Assembly (NCBI RefSeq): GCF_002067135.1
Contig: NZ_CP020105.1
Span: 2,356,001 to 2,420,000 of the forward strand
DNA from: Spirosoma rigui
GTDB lineage: Bacteria; Bacteroidota; Bacteroidia; Cytophagales; Spirosomataceae
Direction of reading: 5' to 3'
DNA: 64,000 nt
Part shown: piece by piece, positions 26,325 through 34,883 of the stretch
Numbering within the stretch: position 1 is the first letter of the stretch
How the letters are laid out: each line of letters begins with the position of its first letter
Position numbers and translations under genes: made by a program
Notes under the pieces: generated by a model
Databases searched by the model: none
What the model was told of the DNA's origin: nothing
The model's input: only the letters and a program-made list of their open reading frames with translations

Positions 26325-26594
26325 ATGGAACATCGCTTTGTTGAGAAAGCTACCGGGGCCATCTCCGACAAATACCGGCTGTCTATTTTGATGGAACTCT
26401 CACGCCGGGGAAACCTGACCTGCACCGAAGTCCAGGAACTGACGGGACTCTCGCAGCCCTGCGTGTCGCACCACGTCAAACTACTCACCGAAAGTGGGCT
26501 GGTCAATGCGCAGAAAGAAGGGCGAAATCTTAACCTGACGCTCAATAAGACATCCTTGCAGCAGTTATCCGGTTTTCTGGAAAAGCTCGTCTAA
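26325..26594 (+). CDS. ArsR-family regulator, possible electrophile sensor
   Basis: An 89-residue single-domain winged helix-turn-helix protein, the usual size for ArsR. The recognition region reads LSQPCVSHHVKLLTESGLV. Classical metal-site motifs (CVC) are absent. There are exactly two cysteines, Cys33 (NLTCTEV) and Cys46 (QPCVSHH); Cys46 replaces the threonine often found at that place in the recognition helix. The next gene, 92 nt downstream, is an Old Yellow Enzyme, and a dyad lies between them. By analogy with the NemR/NemA pair, though NemR is a TetR protein, thiol-based sensing of quinones or other electrophiles is plausible but unproven. Confidence 0.88.
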   Translation: MEHRFVEKATGAISDKYRLSILMELSRRGNLTCTEVQELTGLSQPCVSHHVKLLTESGLVNAQKEGRNLNLTLNKTSLQQLSGFLEKLV

Positions 26595-26612
26595 TTTTTT
26601 GCGCCAAAACAT

Positions 26613-26632
26613 TCAAACTTTTAAATGTTTGA
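26613..26632. promoter_or_regulatory. Dyad between arsR and the flavin reductase gene, candidate operator
   Basis: TCAAAC (26613-26618) and GTTTGA (26627-26632) form a 6+8+6 inverted repeat, overlapped by a second pair AAACATT/AATGTTT. ArsR proteins often bind such imperfect AT-rich dyads. Confidence 0.4.
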
Positions 26633-26686
26633 GCGTGTTTACCCCCTGTATTTAATCCAACGAACCGTTTATAACGGTCTGAACGT

Positions 26687-27781
26687 ATGGCAAAAGAACT
26701 GTTTAGCGAAGCAAAACTTGGAGGCTTAACGCTTCAAAATCACGTTGTAATGGCGCCCATGACTCGTAACCGGGCCACAACGGACCACGACGTTACCCCC
26801 ATCATGACAACCTACTATGCCCAACGGGCAACGGCTGGTCTGATCATCACCGAAGGAATTGCCCCCTCACCCAATGGCAATGGCTACGCCCGTGTACCGG
26901 GCTTGTACACGCCATCGCAGGTGACGGGCTGGAAAGCAGTTACCGATGCGGTACACAGACAGGGCGGTCATATTTTCGCTCAGCTGATGCACTCCGGTCG
27001 TATTGGCCATCCCGTGAATATGCACGAGGGCGGTGAAGTTATCGCTCCATCGGCGGTGGCGGCTGCCGGCCAGATCTACACCGATACCGAAGGAATGCTG
27101 GATCACCCAACGCCCCGCGCCCTCACAACGGAGGAAGTGAAAGCCACGATTCAGGAATTTGTGACGGCGGCCAAAAATGCGATCAATGCCGGCTTCGACG
27201 GTGTTGAACTGCACGGCGCGAACGGCTATTTGATTGAGCAGTTCATCAGCCCTGATGTCAATAAACGCACCGATGAATACGGTGGTAGCGTGGAGAACCG
27301 CAGCCGCTTCCTGCTCGAAACGGCCGCAGCCGTTGGTGAGGCCATTGGTCTTGATCAAGTGGGCGTTCGGTTGTCGCCCTACGGAGCGTTCAACGACATT
27401 ACGGCATTTGACGGAGTCGATGAAACGTATCAGTACATTGCCGAGCAACTGAATGAAATTGGTGTGGTCTACGTCCACCTCGTCGACCACCAGTCGATGG
27501 GTGCGCCCGCCGTACCGGGAAAAATAACCAAGAGCATCCGTAAAGCCTTTACGGGATCGCTGATTCTGAGCGGTGGTTACGATGCGGACCGGGCTGAGTC
27601 CGATCTGGAAAGTGACAAAGGGGATTTGATCGCTTTTGGTCGTCCGTTTATTGCTAACCCGGATCTGGTTAAGCGGCTGAGAACAGGTGCCGAATTGAAC
27701 CAGCCTGATTACGATACGTTCTATACCCCCGGCGAGAAAGGGTACACCGATTACCCGGTGCTGGAAACGGAGAAGGTATAA
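26687..27781 (+). CDS. nemA: Old Yellow Enzyme-family alkene reductase
   Basis: A 364-residue FMN-dependent NAD(P)H oxidoreductase that reduces activated C=C bonds of quinones, maleimides and similar electrophiles. The start is canonical (LFSEAKLGGLTLQNHVVMAPMTRNRAT). The substrate-activating pair His176 and Asn179 is in VELHGANGYLIEQFISP, followed by RTDEYGGSVENR; the phosphate-binding loop is SGGYDADRAE and LIAFGRPFIANPDLV. Length is normal for the family. It follows an ArsR gene with a cysteine in the recognition helix and a dyad between, suggesting substrate-induced expression. The symbol is used for family level only. Confidence 0.9.
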   Translation: MAKELFSEAKLGGLTLQNHVVMAPMTRNRATTDHDVTPIMTTYYAQRATAGLIITEGIAPSPNGNGYARVPGLYTPSQVTGWKAVTDAVHRQGGHIFAQLMHSGRIGHPVNMHEGGEVIAPSAVAAAGQIYTDTEGMLDHPTPRALTTEEVKATIQEFVTAAKNAINAGFDGVELHGANGYLIEQFISPDVNKRTDEYGGSVENRSRFLLETAAAVGEAIGLDQVGVRLSPYGAFNDITAFDGVDETYQYIAEQLNEIGVVYVHLVDHQSMGAPAVPGKITKSIRKAFTGSLILSGGYDADRAESDLESDKGDLIAFGRPFIANPDLVKRLRTGAELNQPDYDTFYTPGEKGYTDYPVLETEKV

Positions 27782-27798
27782 GAAAAGGAATACAAGAA

Positions 27799-27862
27799 AG
27801 AGGGGTCGGAACGGGAAAAAGGGTTGCACACTGGCATTCCTGTTTCCCGCTCCGACCCCTCT
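27799..27862. terminator. Bidirectional terminator between the reductase gene and purQ
   Basis: A 20-bp stem with one mismatch (27799-27818 with 27843-27862; AGAGGGGTCGGA...TCCGACCCCTCT) around a 24-nt loop, between two convergent genes. Confidence 0.7.
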
Positions 27863-27877
27863 TCTCTTTACTGCTTA

Positions 27878-28564
27878 TTAGGCAAGTACCGTTTTCAGGA
27901 TCTGGTCGAGGATCAGGCGGCCGTCCATATTGCCCAGGGCAGGGTCGGCGGCTCGCTCAGGGTGGGGCATCATGCCAAAGACGTTTTTGCCTTTGTTGGT
28001 CACACCCGCAATATTTTCCAGACTACCATTGGGGTTGGCCGCTTCAGTGATCGCGCCGGTTTCATCGCAATAGCGGAACAGCACCTGGCCGTTGTCGTTG
28101 AGTGATTTGAGGGTATCGGCATCGGCAAAGAAGCGCCCTTCGCCGTGAGCCATCGGGATTTTATACGCCGGACGGTCCAGGCCCGCCGTCAGCAAGGCAT
28201 CGGGCGACTGGGGCGATAGGTAGATATTTTTGCAGATATACTGCTGGTTCGCGTTCCGAAGCAGCACACCCGGTACGAGCCGTGCTTCGGCGAGCACCTG
28301 AAATCCGTTGCAGATACCCATCAGGTAACCACCCCGGTTGGCGTGGGCAATAACTTCGTTCATGATGGGCGAGAACCGCGCTACAGAACCCGTGCGCAGG
28401 TAGTCGCCGTACGAGAAACCACCGGGCAGGATAATGAAATCGCATCCCTGCAGGTCGTGGTCTTTATGCCAGAGTTTTACAACTTCCTGGTCCATCAATT
28501 CCAGCGTGTCGACTGCGTCCTGATCGCAGTTAGAGCCGGGGAATACTACAACGCCAAATTTCAT
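27878..28564 (-). CDS. purQ: Phosphoribosylformylglycinamidine synthase, glutaminase subunit
   Basis: A 228-residue class I glutamine amidotransferase subunit of purine synthesis that releases ammonia from glutamine for FGAM formation. The start MKFGVVVFPGSNCDQD is typical. The nucleophile loop is GICNGFQVL with the catalytic cysteine, and the His/Glu pair is MMPHPER. It should act with PurL and PurS, not in this window. The promoter box at 28631 lies within a few bases of the neighbouring gene's end, giving purQ an independent transcript. Confidence 0.93.
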   Translation of the reverse strand: MKFGVVVFPGSNCDQDAVDTLELMDQEVVKLWHKDHDLQGCDFIILPGGFSYGDYLRTGSVARFSPIMNEVIAHANRGGYLMGICNGFQVLAEARLVPGVLLRNANQQYICKNIYLSPQSPDALLTAGLDRPAYKIPMAHGEGRFFADADTLKSLNDNGQVLFRYCDETGAITEAANPNGSLENIAGVTNKGKNVFGMMPHPERAADPALGNMDGRLILDQILKTVLA

Positions 28565-28630
28565 GGGCGAACGATTGAATTAGTGAAAGAGCAACAGAGA
28601 CGCAGAGCATAACCCCTCATTCCCTGCCTG

Positions 28631-28638
28631 CAAAGGTA
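28631..28638 (-). promoter_or_regulatory. Bacteroidota -7 box (TACCTTTG) for purQ
   Basis: The minus strand reads TACCTTTG, 67 nt upstream of the purQ start and just past the stop codon of the upstream nucleotidase gene at 28645. Confidence 0.45.
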
Positions 28639-28644
28639 CAAAGT

Positions 28645-29568
28645 TTATTTAACCTCTACCGACTGACCGGCCATTGATGCGTTGCCGCGCTCGAATGTCA
28701 GATCGATCCGGCCAAGGTTGATACCCGCAAAACCTACCTGATTGATCCAGATCGGCTGGCCATCGGCGTTGCTGACGGTGACCGGCGCGTCCAGAAACGT
28801 GTGGGTATGGCCGCCAATGATTCCGTCGATATTTCGGGTTTTAGCCGCCAGCACGTTGTCCGATACGGTAGGTCCGTCGTATTTATAACCAAGGTGCGAC
28901 AAACAGATAACGTAATCGCACTTCTGTTCGGTTCGAAGCCGGGCTGCCGTGTCATTACCGATTTCGATGGGGTCGAGGTATTTGGTTTCCCTGTAGGCAT
29001 CCTTCGGGATGAGTCCTTCCGGTTTAATCCCCAGTCCGAATACGCCTACTTTGATGCCGTCTTTGGTAAACACTTTATACGGCATGGTCTTGCCATCGAG
29101 CACGGTATTTTTAAAGTCGTAGTTGGCAATGAGCAGCGGGAAACTGGCCTTGCCGAACTGCGTAACCATGTTGTCGATACCGCCGTCGAAATCATGGTTG
29201 CCAATCGTGCCGGCATCGTAGCCAAGCTGGTTCATCGCCAGGATCTCGGGCTCCCCTTTGTAGACATTGAAGTAAGGCGTTCCCTGGAAAATATCCCCGG
29301 CGTCGAACAGCAGCACATTTTTCTGCTCCTGCCGAATTTGCCGGATCAGGGTGGCCCGGCGGGCTACTCCCCCGCGCCCGGCGTTGCGGCTTCCATCCAT
29401 CGGGAAAGGGTCCAGGCGGCTGTGCACATCGTTGGTATGCAAAATCGTCAGCACGGTTGCTCTGGATCTGGCGCTGCCAGCCATGATATCGGGCGCTACG
29501 GAGCCGACAACAGCGGCTGTGCCCAGCAATTTGAGAAACTGGCGTCTAGTTGAGGCTGATGCGTCCAT
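28645..29568 (-). CDS. Tat-exported metallophosphatase, 5'-nucleotidase catalytic half
   Basis: A 307-residue calcineurin-type phosphoesterase. The N-terminus STRRQFLKLLGTAAVVG is a twin-arginine signal. The dinuclear metal motifs are all present: ILHTNDVHSR, FDAGDIFQGTP, TIGNHDFDGG, CLSHLGY and GGHTHTF. These match the N-terminal domain of 5'-nucleotidase/UshA, but the usual C-terminal substrate-binding domain is absent. That domain is encoded by the preceding gene, whose 3' end overlaps this start by 23 nt. It probably hydrolyses nucleotides in the periplasm; substrate is inferred. Confidence 0.9.
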   Translation of the reverse strand: MDASASTRRQFLKLLGTAAVVGSVAPDIMAGSARSRATVLTILHTNDVHSRLDPFPMDGSRNAGRGGVARRATLIRQIRQEQKNVLLFDAGDIFQGTPYFNVYKGEPEILAMNQLGYDAGTIGNHDFDGGIDNMVTQFGKASFPLLIANYDFKNTVLDGKTMPYKVFTKDGIKVGVFGLGIKPEGLIPKDAYRETKYLDPIEIGNDTAARLRTEQKCDYVICLSHLGYKYDGPTVSDNVLAAKTRNIDGIIGGHTHTFLDAPVTVSNADGQPIWINQVGFAGINLGRIDLTFERGNASMAGQSVEVK

Positions 29569-30289
29569 CGGAAGTTGGCATAAGAGGTTGACCGGACTTG
29601 CCCTGCTGCCGAAAATAATCGATCAGGGCGTCGCGCATGAGGTAATTGAGGGTTTCACGCTTCACCGCGTTTTTCAGGAAGTTGGCGCTGTCGCCCCCGT
29701 CGGCAATGTAATCGCTCGTGACAATTGTATAGGTCTCCGTTGGCTGGAGCGTCCGGCCGTTGGCGAATGTCACCGACTGGACTTTGCCGTCATGAATAGT
29801 GGCCCGCATACCACCCACCACGAGTTTGTTGCCGTTGGCAAAATGATCCAGCAACTGTTGCAGCATAGTTCCCGTGAGCGTCAGCACGACGAGTTGATTA
29901 TCGAACGGCATCACTTCGAAGATGGACCCGGTGGTGATGTTACCCTCGGGCAGATTATTACGGATACCACCGTAGTTGAGGTGCGAGCAGTCGATGGGTT
30001 TGCCGTAGCGCTGGGTAGCCTGCTGGAGCAGCGCATCGGTCAGGATGTCGTTGAGCGGTCCGTCGGGCTGGCCTTTCTCGATACGGGCGGTCGAACGGGT
30101 TAGCACCTCACTCATGGTTTTCTCCAACCCCTGCCGGTAGGGGGTCAGGAAGCGGGCAACGCTGGCATCGGCCGGGGCCGTTACCGAATCAACACCAATC
30201 CGGCTGGCGGTCCGGTTTGTGAGGTGATAGCCGCCAGGGGTACAGGAAGCCAGGCCAGCCAGAGCCAGCCATAGAATGAGCTTTTTCAT
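29546..30289 (-). CDS. 5'-nucleotidase C-terminal domain lipoprotein
   Basis: A 247-residue protein. ATG 30289 starts a lipoprotein signal (MKKLILWLALAGLASC, lipobox cysteine near residue 16). The mature part matches the 5'-nucleotidase C-terminal, substrate-binding domain: LNDILTDALL, LNYGGIRNNLPEGNITTGSIF, and TIVTSDYIADGGDSANFL. It lacks the metallophosphatase domain, which is the next gene and overlaps its 3' end. Thus the two halves are separate polypeptides that would reach the periplasm by Sec (this one) and Tat (the other). Confidence 0.88.
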   Translation of the reverse strand: MKKLILWLALAGLASCTPGGYHLTNRTASRIGVDSVTAPADASVARFLTPYRQGLEKTMSEVLTRSTARIEKGQPDGPLNDILTDALLQQATQRYGKPIDCSHLNYGGIRNNLPEGNITTGSIFEVMPFDNQLVVLTLTGTMLQQLLDHFANGNKLVVGGMRATIHDGKVQSVTFANGRTLQPTETYTIVTSDYIADGGDSANFLKNAVKRETLNYLMRDALIDYFRQQGKSGQPLMPTSDGRISLN

Positions 30290-30490
30290 AATAGCCTGCA
30301 AGTTCGTAAACTCTACGCAATGTCGCTACAGAAGATACCCGCAGACAGTAGGTGAGTATCTTTAACTAGTTTATAATAGACTTACCGGCTGATGCCCTAG
30401 TTCTATACCCGACGGCTAAACCAATACCCGAACAGGGGGTTACAGAACTAGCAGCAACCACGTAATCGTATCCTCGAATCAGAAACTACT

Positions 30491-33040
30491 ATGGAAAAGA
30501 CACCGAATTCCGATGAGCATAAGCCGGTCGTTCCCGCCGACCAGGGGGCAACTGGTCCCCATAGTGGCGACCGGCCCGACCAGGGGGCGCTGCCAGCGAA
30601 CGATCACTACGATCCGCAGGGGAAACCTGATGCCGACAAGCGGGTCTTTCCGGCTCCCGATAACGTACGCGCGAAAAACAGGAACCCGGTTCTGGCCCAG
30701 CCCCCCGAAGCGTTTACCGGTTTGACGCTCGGTAAACCCGCTACGGTAGCGGCCGGTGTTAAAGCCGTGCTGAAATCGATGGAATTCTCGTGGAGCGAAG
30801 CGGGGGTTAGCCGGGGTACGCACGCGCTTCTGAAGCTGAATCAGAAGGATGGTTTCGACTGCTCTTCCTGCGCCTGGCCCGATCCCGACGAACATCGGTC
30901 GGTCGCGGAGTTTTGCGAGAACGGCGCTAAAGCCACCGCTTCCGACGCTGATACGCGCCGGGCCGATCCGGATTTTTTTGCCAGGCATAGCCTGGTCGCC
31001 CTGTCGCACATGACCGACCGTGACCTCAACAATGCTGGTCGGCTCACGCACCCGATGGTGCTGCGTCCTGGCGATACACACTACCGCCAGATTTCGTGGC
31101 CCGATGCATTTCAGCTCGTAGCCGACGAACTGAACGCGCTGAAATCGCCCGACGAGGCTATTTTTTATACTTCGGGGAAAGTACCCAACGAGCCCGCCTT
31201 TCTGTATCAGCTATTTGTCCGGCAGTTTGGTACCAATAACCTGCCCGACTGTTCGAATATGTGCCATGAGAGTTCGGGTTCTGCGCTAAGCCCAACCCTG
31301 GGTCTGGGAAAGGGCTCGGTAACGCTCAATGATATTCACGAAGCGGAGGTAATCCTGATCATGGGGCAAAACCCCGGGACCAATCACCCGCGGATGCTGA
31401 CAGCCCTGCAGATGGCCAAGCGCAACGGGGCGAAAATAATCGCTGTCAATCCGTTGCATGAAGCCGGGCTGAGTCATTTTAAAAACCCACAGGATTTCAT
31501 GAACCCGATCAAAGCGATCGGTACGTTGTTCAGCAACGGTACGCCCATCACTGATCTGTTTCTGCAGGTCCGGATCAACGGCGATATGGCCGTGCTGCGG
31601 GGCATCATGAAACACCTGCTGGCGGCCGACGAAGCTGCGCCGGGCACGGTCGTTGACCATGACTTTATCCGGGAGTACACAACGACATACGACGATTTTG
31701 TGGAAACCATCCGCAATACATCGTGGGAGGATATTGAGGAAATGAGCGGCCTGACGCGGGCGCAGTTGAAGGAAGCCGCCGATATAATCGGGCCGAAGCA
31801 GAAGATTGTTACCTGCTGGGCCATGGGGCTGACACAGCAGAAGAATGGCGTCATGAGCATTCAGGAAATCGTGAACCTGCATCTGCTGAAAGGGGCCGTT
31901 GGTAAACCCGGTGCGGGGACCTGCCCCGTCCGCGGCCACTCTAACGTACAGGGTGACCGAACCATGGGTATCTGGGAGCGGCCCCACGCAGAATTTCTGG
32001 ATGCGCTCAAGAAGGAGTTTAACTTTGAACCGCCCCGCGAACACGGTTTCGATACGGTTGAATCGATCAAAGCCATGTACGAAGGAAAAACGGGCGTTTT
32101 CATTAGTCTGGGCGGTAACTTCCTGTCGGCCTCGCCCGATACGGAGTTTGTCGCCGAAGCCCTCCGGAAACAGCGTCTGACCGCGTTTGTCAGTACCAAA
32201 CTCAACCGGGGGCATCTCGTTACGGGGCGCACATCCCTGATACTACCCTGCCTGACGCACGTGGACATCGACATGCAGAAGTCAGGGCATCAGTTTACGT
32301 CTTGTGAGAACTCGATGGGTGTGGTAAGCCAGAACAAAGGTATTCTACGGCCGCTGGAAGGCGAGATGCTCAGCGAAGTGGCGATCATTTCAGGCATTGC
32401 TATCGCAACACTCGGCGATAAAAACACCACCGACTGGGTTGGCTTTACCGAGAATTACGACACCATCCGGGACGCCGTTGACCGGGTCATTCCGGGCTTC
32501 GAGAAGTTCAACGAGAAAATTCGTCAACCGGGCGGGTTCTACCTCCCCAACGGCCCCCGTGAGCGCAACTTCACCACCGAAAACGGGAAGGCTAACTTTA
32601 CCGTAACGGATATGGTTCGGCACGACATTGCCCCCGACCAACTCGTGCTGATGACCATTCGGAGCCACGACCAGTTCAACACAACGATCTATGATTACAA
32701 CGACCGGTACCGGGGCGTGTATAACGAACGGCGGGTAATATTCATGAACGCCAGCGACATGGCCGATCGCGGTATTGCCGAGCGGCAACTGGTCGACATT
32801 ACCAGCCACTTTGAAGGGCAGACGCGGAAACTGGAGAAATTCATTGCCATTCCGTACAACATTCCACGCGGTAATACGGCGGCCTATTACCCCGAAGCAA
32901 ATCCCCTTGTGCCGGTCGCCAGCGTGGCCTATATCAGCAATACTCCAACGTCTAAGTTTGTGGTCATAACGGTGGAACCCGTTACCGAGCTGGTTGCCAC
33001 CGGAAACGGGATGGGTGAGCGCGTGGCGGTAACGGCGTAA
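30491..33040 (+). CDS. ydeP: FdhF/YdeP-family molybdopterin oxidoreductase
   Basis: An 849-residue member of the bis-MGD molybdoenzyme superfamily, close to E. coli YdeP, implicated in acid resistance. After about 90 polar, proline-rich residues unlike YdeP, the homology begins around EFSWSEAG. Family landmarks are DGFDCSSCAWPDP, FYTSGKVPNEPAFLYQLF, LPDCSNMCHESSG, ILIMGQNPGTNHPRMLTAL, GICPLRGHSNVQGDR-like (GTCPVRGHSNVQGDR), and IRSHDQFNTTIYDYNDRYRGV. The extended N-terminus is a difference from YdeP. No signal peptide, so cytoplasmic. The true reaction is unknown. Confidence 0.9.
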   Translation: MEKTPNSDEHKPVVPADQGATGPHSGDRPDQGALPANDHYDPQGKPDADKRVFPAPDNVRAKNRNPVLAQPPEAFTGLTLGKPATVAAGVKAVLKSMEFSWSEAGVSRGTHALLKLNQKDGFDCSSCAWPDPDEHRSVAEFCENGAKATASDADTRRADPDFFARHSLVALSHMTDRDLNNAGRLTHPMVLRPGDTHYRQISWPDAFQLVADELNALKSPDEAIFYTSGKVPNEPAFLYQLFVRQFGTNNLPDCSNMCHESSGSALSPTLGLGKGSVTLNDIHEAEVILIMGQNPGTNHPRMLTALQMAKRNGAKIIAVNPLHEAGLSHFKNPQDFMNPIKAIGTLFSNGTPITDLFLQVRINGDMAVLRGIMKHLLAADEAAPGTVVDHDFIREYTTTYDDFVETIRNTSWEDIEEMSGLTRAQLKEAADIIGPKQKIVTCWAMGLTQQKNGVMSIQEIVNLHLLKGAVGKPGAGTCPVRGHSNVQGDRTMGIWERPHAEFLDALKKEFNFEPPREHGFDTVESIKAMYEGKTGVFISLGGNFLSASPDTEFVAEALRKQRLTAFVSTKLNRGHLVTGRTSLILPCLTHVDIDMQKSGHQFTSCENSMGVVSQNKGILRPLEGEMLSEVAIISGIAIATLGDKNTTDWVGFTENYDTIRDAVDRVIPGFEKFNEKIRQPGGFYLPNGPRERNFTTENGKANFTVTDMVRHDIAPDQLVLMTIRSHDQFNTTIYDYNDRYRGVYNERRVIFMNASDMADRGIAERQLVDITSHFEGQTRKLEKFIAIPYNIPRGNTAAYYPEANPLVPVASVAYISNTPTSKFVVITVEPVTELVATGNGMGERVAVTA

Positions 33041-33107
33041 AGGGTACCTGGCACTTCGCCAGAGTTTATGGATGTAACAAAGCGATCGGAACCCGTCAGC
33101 TGCGGTC

Positions 33108-33140
33108 ATGAATACCCTATCTCGTAGATAGGGCATTCAT
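33108..33140. terminator. Hairpin between convergent genes
   Basis: Arms 33108-33122 and 33126-33140 (ATGAATACCCTATCT / AGATAGGGCATTCAT) pair with one mismatch around a 3-nt loop; only a weak T-tract follows. Confidence 0.5.
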
Positions 33141-33147
33141 TTGCTTG

Positions 33148-34836
33148 TTATTCGCCGGTTGAGGTAAGCACGTTAAAGAGTCCATTCCGACTGTTTACCG
33201 ATAGCCCGGCTACGGGCATCCCTGAAAGTTTAACCGTTTTCCAGTCCCGCGTCGGACGGATGGTCTGCCAGGTACCGGCGCCGGCCCGAACCTGAACGGG
33301 CAGGTTGAAGCGCCGTTCATCGGCTACCCATCGGTAATGAACGGTGCTGCCCGTAGCAGAAGGGCCGTCGACGTAGTATTCCAGCGTTGGGAGGTCGGCA
33401 TGGCGCAGGTACTGGGCGGCAATAGGCCGCAGATCGAAACCCGTGTGCTGGCTGAGCAGGTTGATTACATCGTCGGTAGTGACGATGGACAGTTTTTTCT
33501 CGGTCGTCAGCGCTTTCAGGGCGGCAAACCATTTGGTATCGTCATTGACGGCGTGGCGCATGGTATGCAGCATCCAGGCGCCCTTGTAGTAAATGTCAGT
33601 ATCCAGCTGATCGGCATTGACACCCGGAGGGCCCAGCATGGGATATTGGTTCCGGATGACCCGGCGCTGGGTGTTCAGGTACTCGATTGCCCGTTCTTCC
33701 CCCTGCGTACATTCCACGAACAGCGTCTCGGCATAGGTCGTAAACGACTCGTGAATCCACATCTCGGCCTGATCGGCGCAGCTCAGGCTGTTGCCAAAAT
33801 ACTCATGGGCACTTTCATGAATGATGATGAAGTCGAACCCAAAGGAGTTATTCTCGTACCGGTTTCCGTAGGCAATAGCGCTCTGGTGCTCCATGCCCCA
33901 GTATGGCGTCTCGACCAGCTTGTAGCCATCCCGCCAAAACGGGTACTTGCCGAAGTATGTTTCATAACAGGCCAGCATCGTTTTCACCTGCTCGAAGTGG
34001 GTCTTCGCTTTGGCTACGTTGCCGGGCAATATGTAATAATCCAGCCGTAGTGACTCACCGTCACGGGCGACGTACGTATCCGTCAGGTGTGCGTAGTCGG
34101 TGATGTTGAGGGTAACGTTGTAGTTATTGATGGGGTAATGGACAAACCACGTCCACTCCGTCTGGCGTCCGTCCGGGCCGGGCCGCTGACCGACGAGCTG
34201 GCCGTTTGCCACGCAGGTCAGCCCCCTGGGTACCCGGCACCGGATGCGCATGGAGTCGGGCTCGTCGGAAAGGTGGTCTTTGCAGGGCCACCATAAACTG
34301 GCTCCCGTTCCCTCGCAGGCTACGGTTACCCAATCGGCCTGTCTGGTTGTTGATGTGTCGGTTTGCCACACAAATCCGCCATCCCAGGGCGCGTTGCGTG
34401 CTACGTGTGGGCTGCCGGAATAGGCAATGGTCAGCTCCCCAATCTGCCCCACCACCTGCGGGTGAGTCATGGAAATAAAAATGGCGTTGCCATCGCGCAC
34501 GTAGGCCAGGGTATCTGGTTTGCCGGTAGGCCCCGTCTGGGTGATGGATTGCACCGTCATGTTGGCAAACAGATCGACCTGCATTCGCTGAAAGGGCCGG
34601 ACTACTTTATACCGGATGACGTTATAGCCATCGATAAATTTTCGGGCCGGGTCGACGCTCAGGCTAAGATCATAAAATAATACGTCGTAACCGGTACGTT
34701 CGGGGCGCAGACCACCGCGCAAGGAGTCGGCATGAGCAAACCGATGGCTGTAGGTATCGAGTGACTGAGCGTTGCCCAGGAGGGTGGAAACGGTGAGGAG
34801 CAGGAAGCAAAGAGCCCAGTTGCCGGGTGCCTTCAT
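33148..34836 (-). CDS. M1-family metallopeptidase
   Basis: A 562-residue zinc aminopeptidase with a signal peptide (ALCFLLLTVSTLLGNAQS). ATG 34836 is chosen as it directly begins the signal; a longer start at 34887 overlaps the upstream gene. The substrate-binding motif appears as YWGMEHQ, and the zinc site as His340-Glu341-xx-His344 (HESAH) with Glu363, the HExxH-x18-E pattern. It probably trims peptides in the periplasm or outside the cell. The preceding gene ends 47 nt upstream on the same strand, so the two are probably co-transcribed. Confidence 0.9.
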   Translation of the reverse strand: MKAPGNWALCFLLLTVSTLLGNAQSLDTYSHRFAHADSLRGGLRPERTGYDVLFYDLSLSVDPARKFIDGYNVIRYKVVRPFQRMQVDLFANMTVQSITQTGPTGKPDTLAYVRDGNAIFISMTHPQVVGQIGELTIAYSGSPHVARNAPWDGGFVWQTDTSTTRQADWVTVACEGTGASLWWPCKDHLSDEPDSMRIRCRVPRGLTCVANGQLVGQRPGPDGRQTEWTWFVHYPINNYNVTLNITDYAHLTDTYVARDGESLRLDYYILPGNVAKAKTHFEQVKTMLACYETYFGKYPFWRDGYKLVETPYWGMEHQSAIAYGNRYENNSFGFDFIIIHESAHEYFGNSLSCADQAEMWIHESFTTYAETLFVECTQGEERAIEYLNTQRRVIRNQYPMLGPPGVNADQLDTDIYYKGAWMLHTMRHAVNDDTKWFAALKALTTEKKLSIVTTDDVINLLSQHTGFDLRPIAAQYLRHADLPTLEYYVDGPSATGSTVHYRWVADERRFNLPVQVRAGAGTWQTIRPTRDWKTVKLSGMPVAGLSVNSRNGLFNVLTSTGE

Positions 34837-34883
34837 GAACGACTTTTCAGCTACAACGACGCAGCTCCGACAAACGTGCGCGT

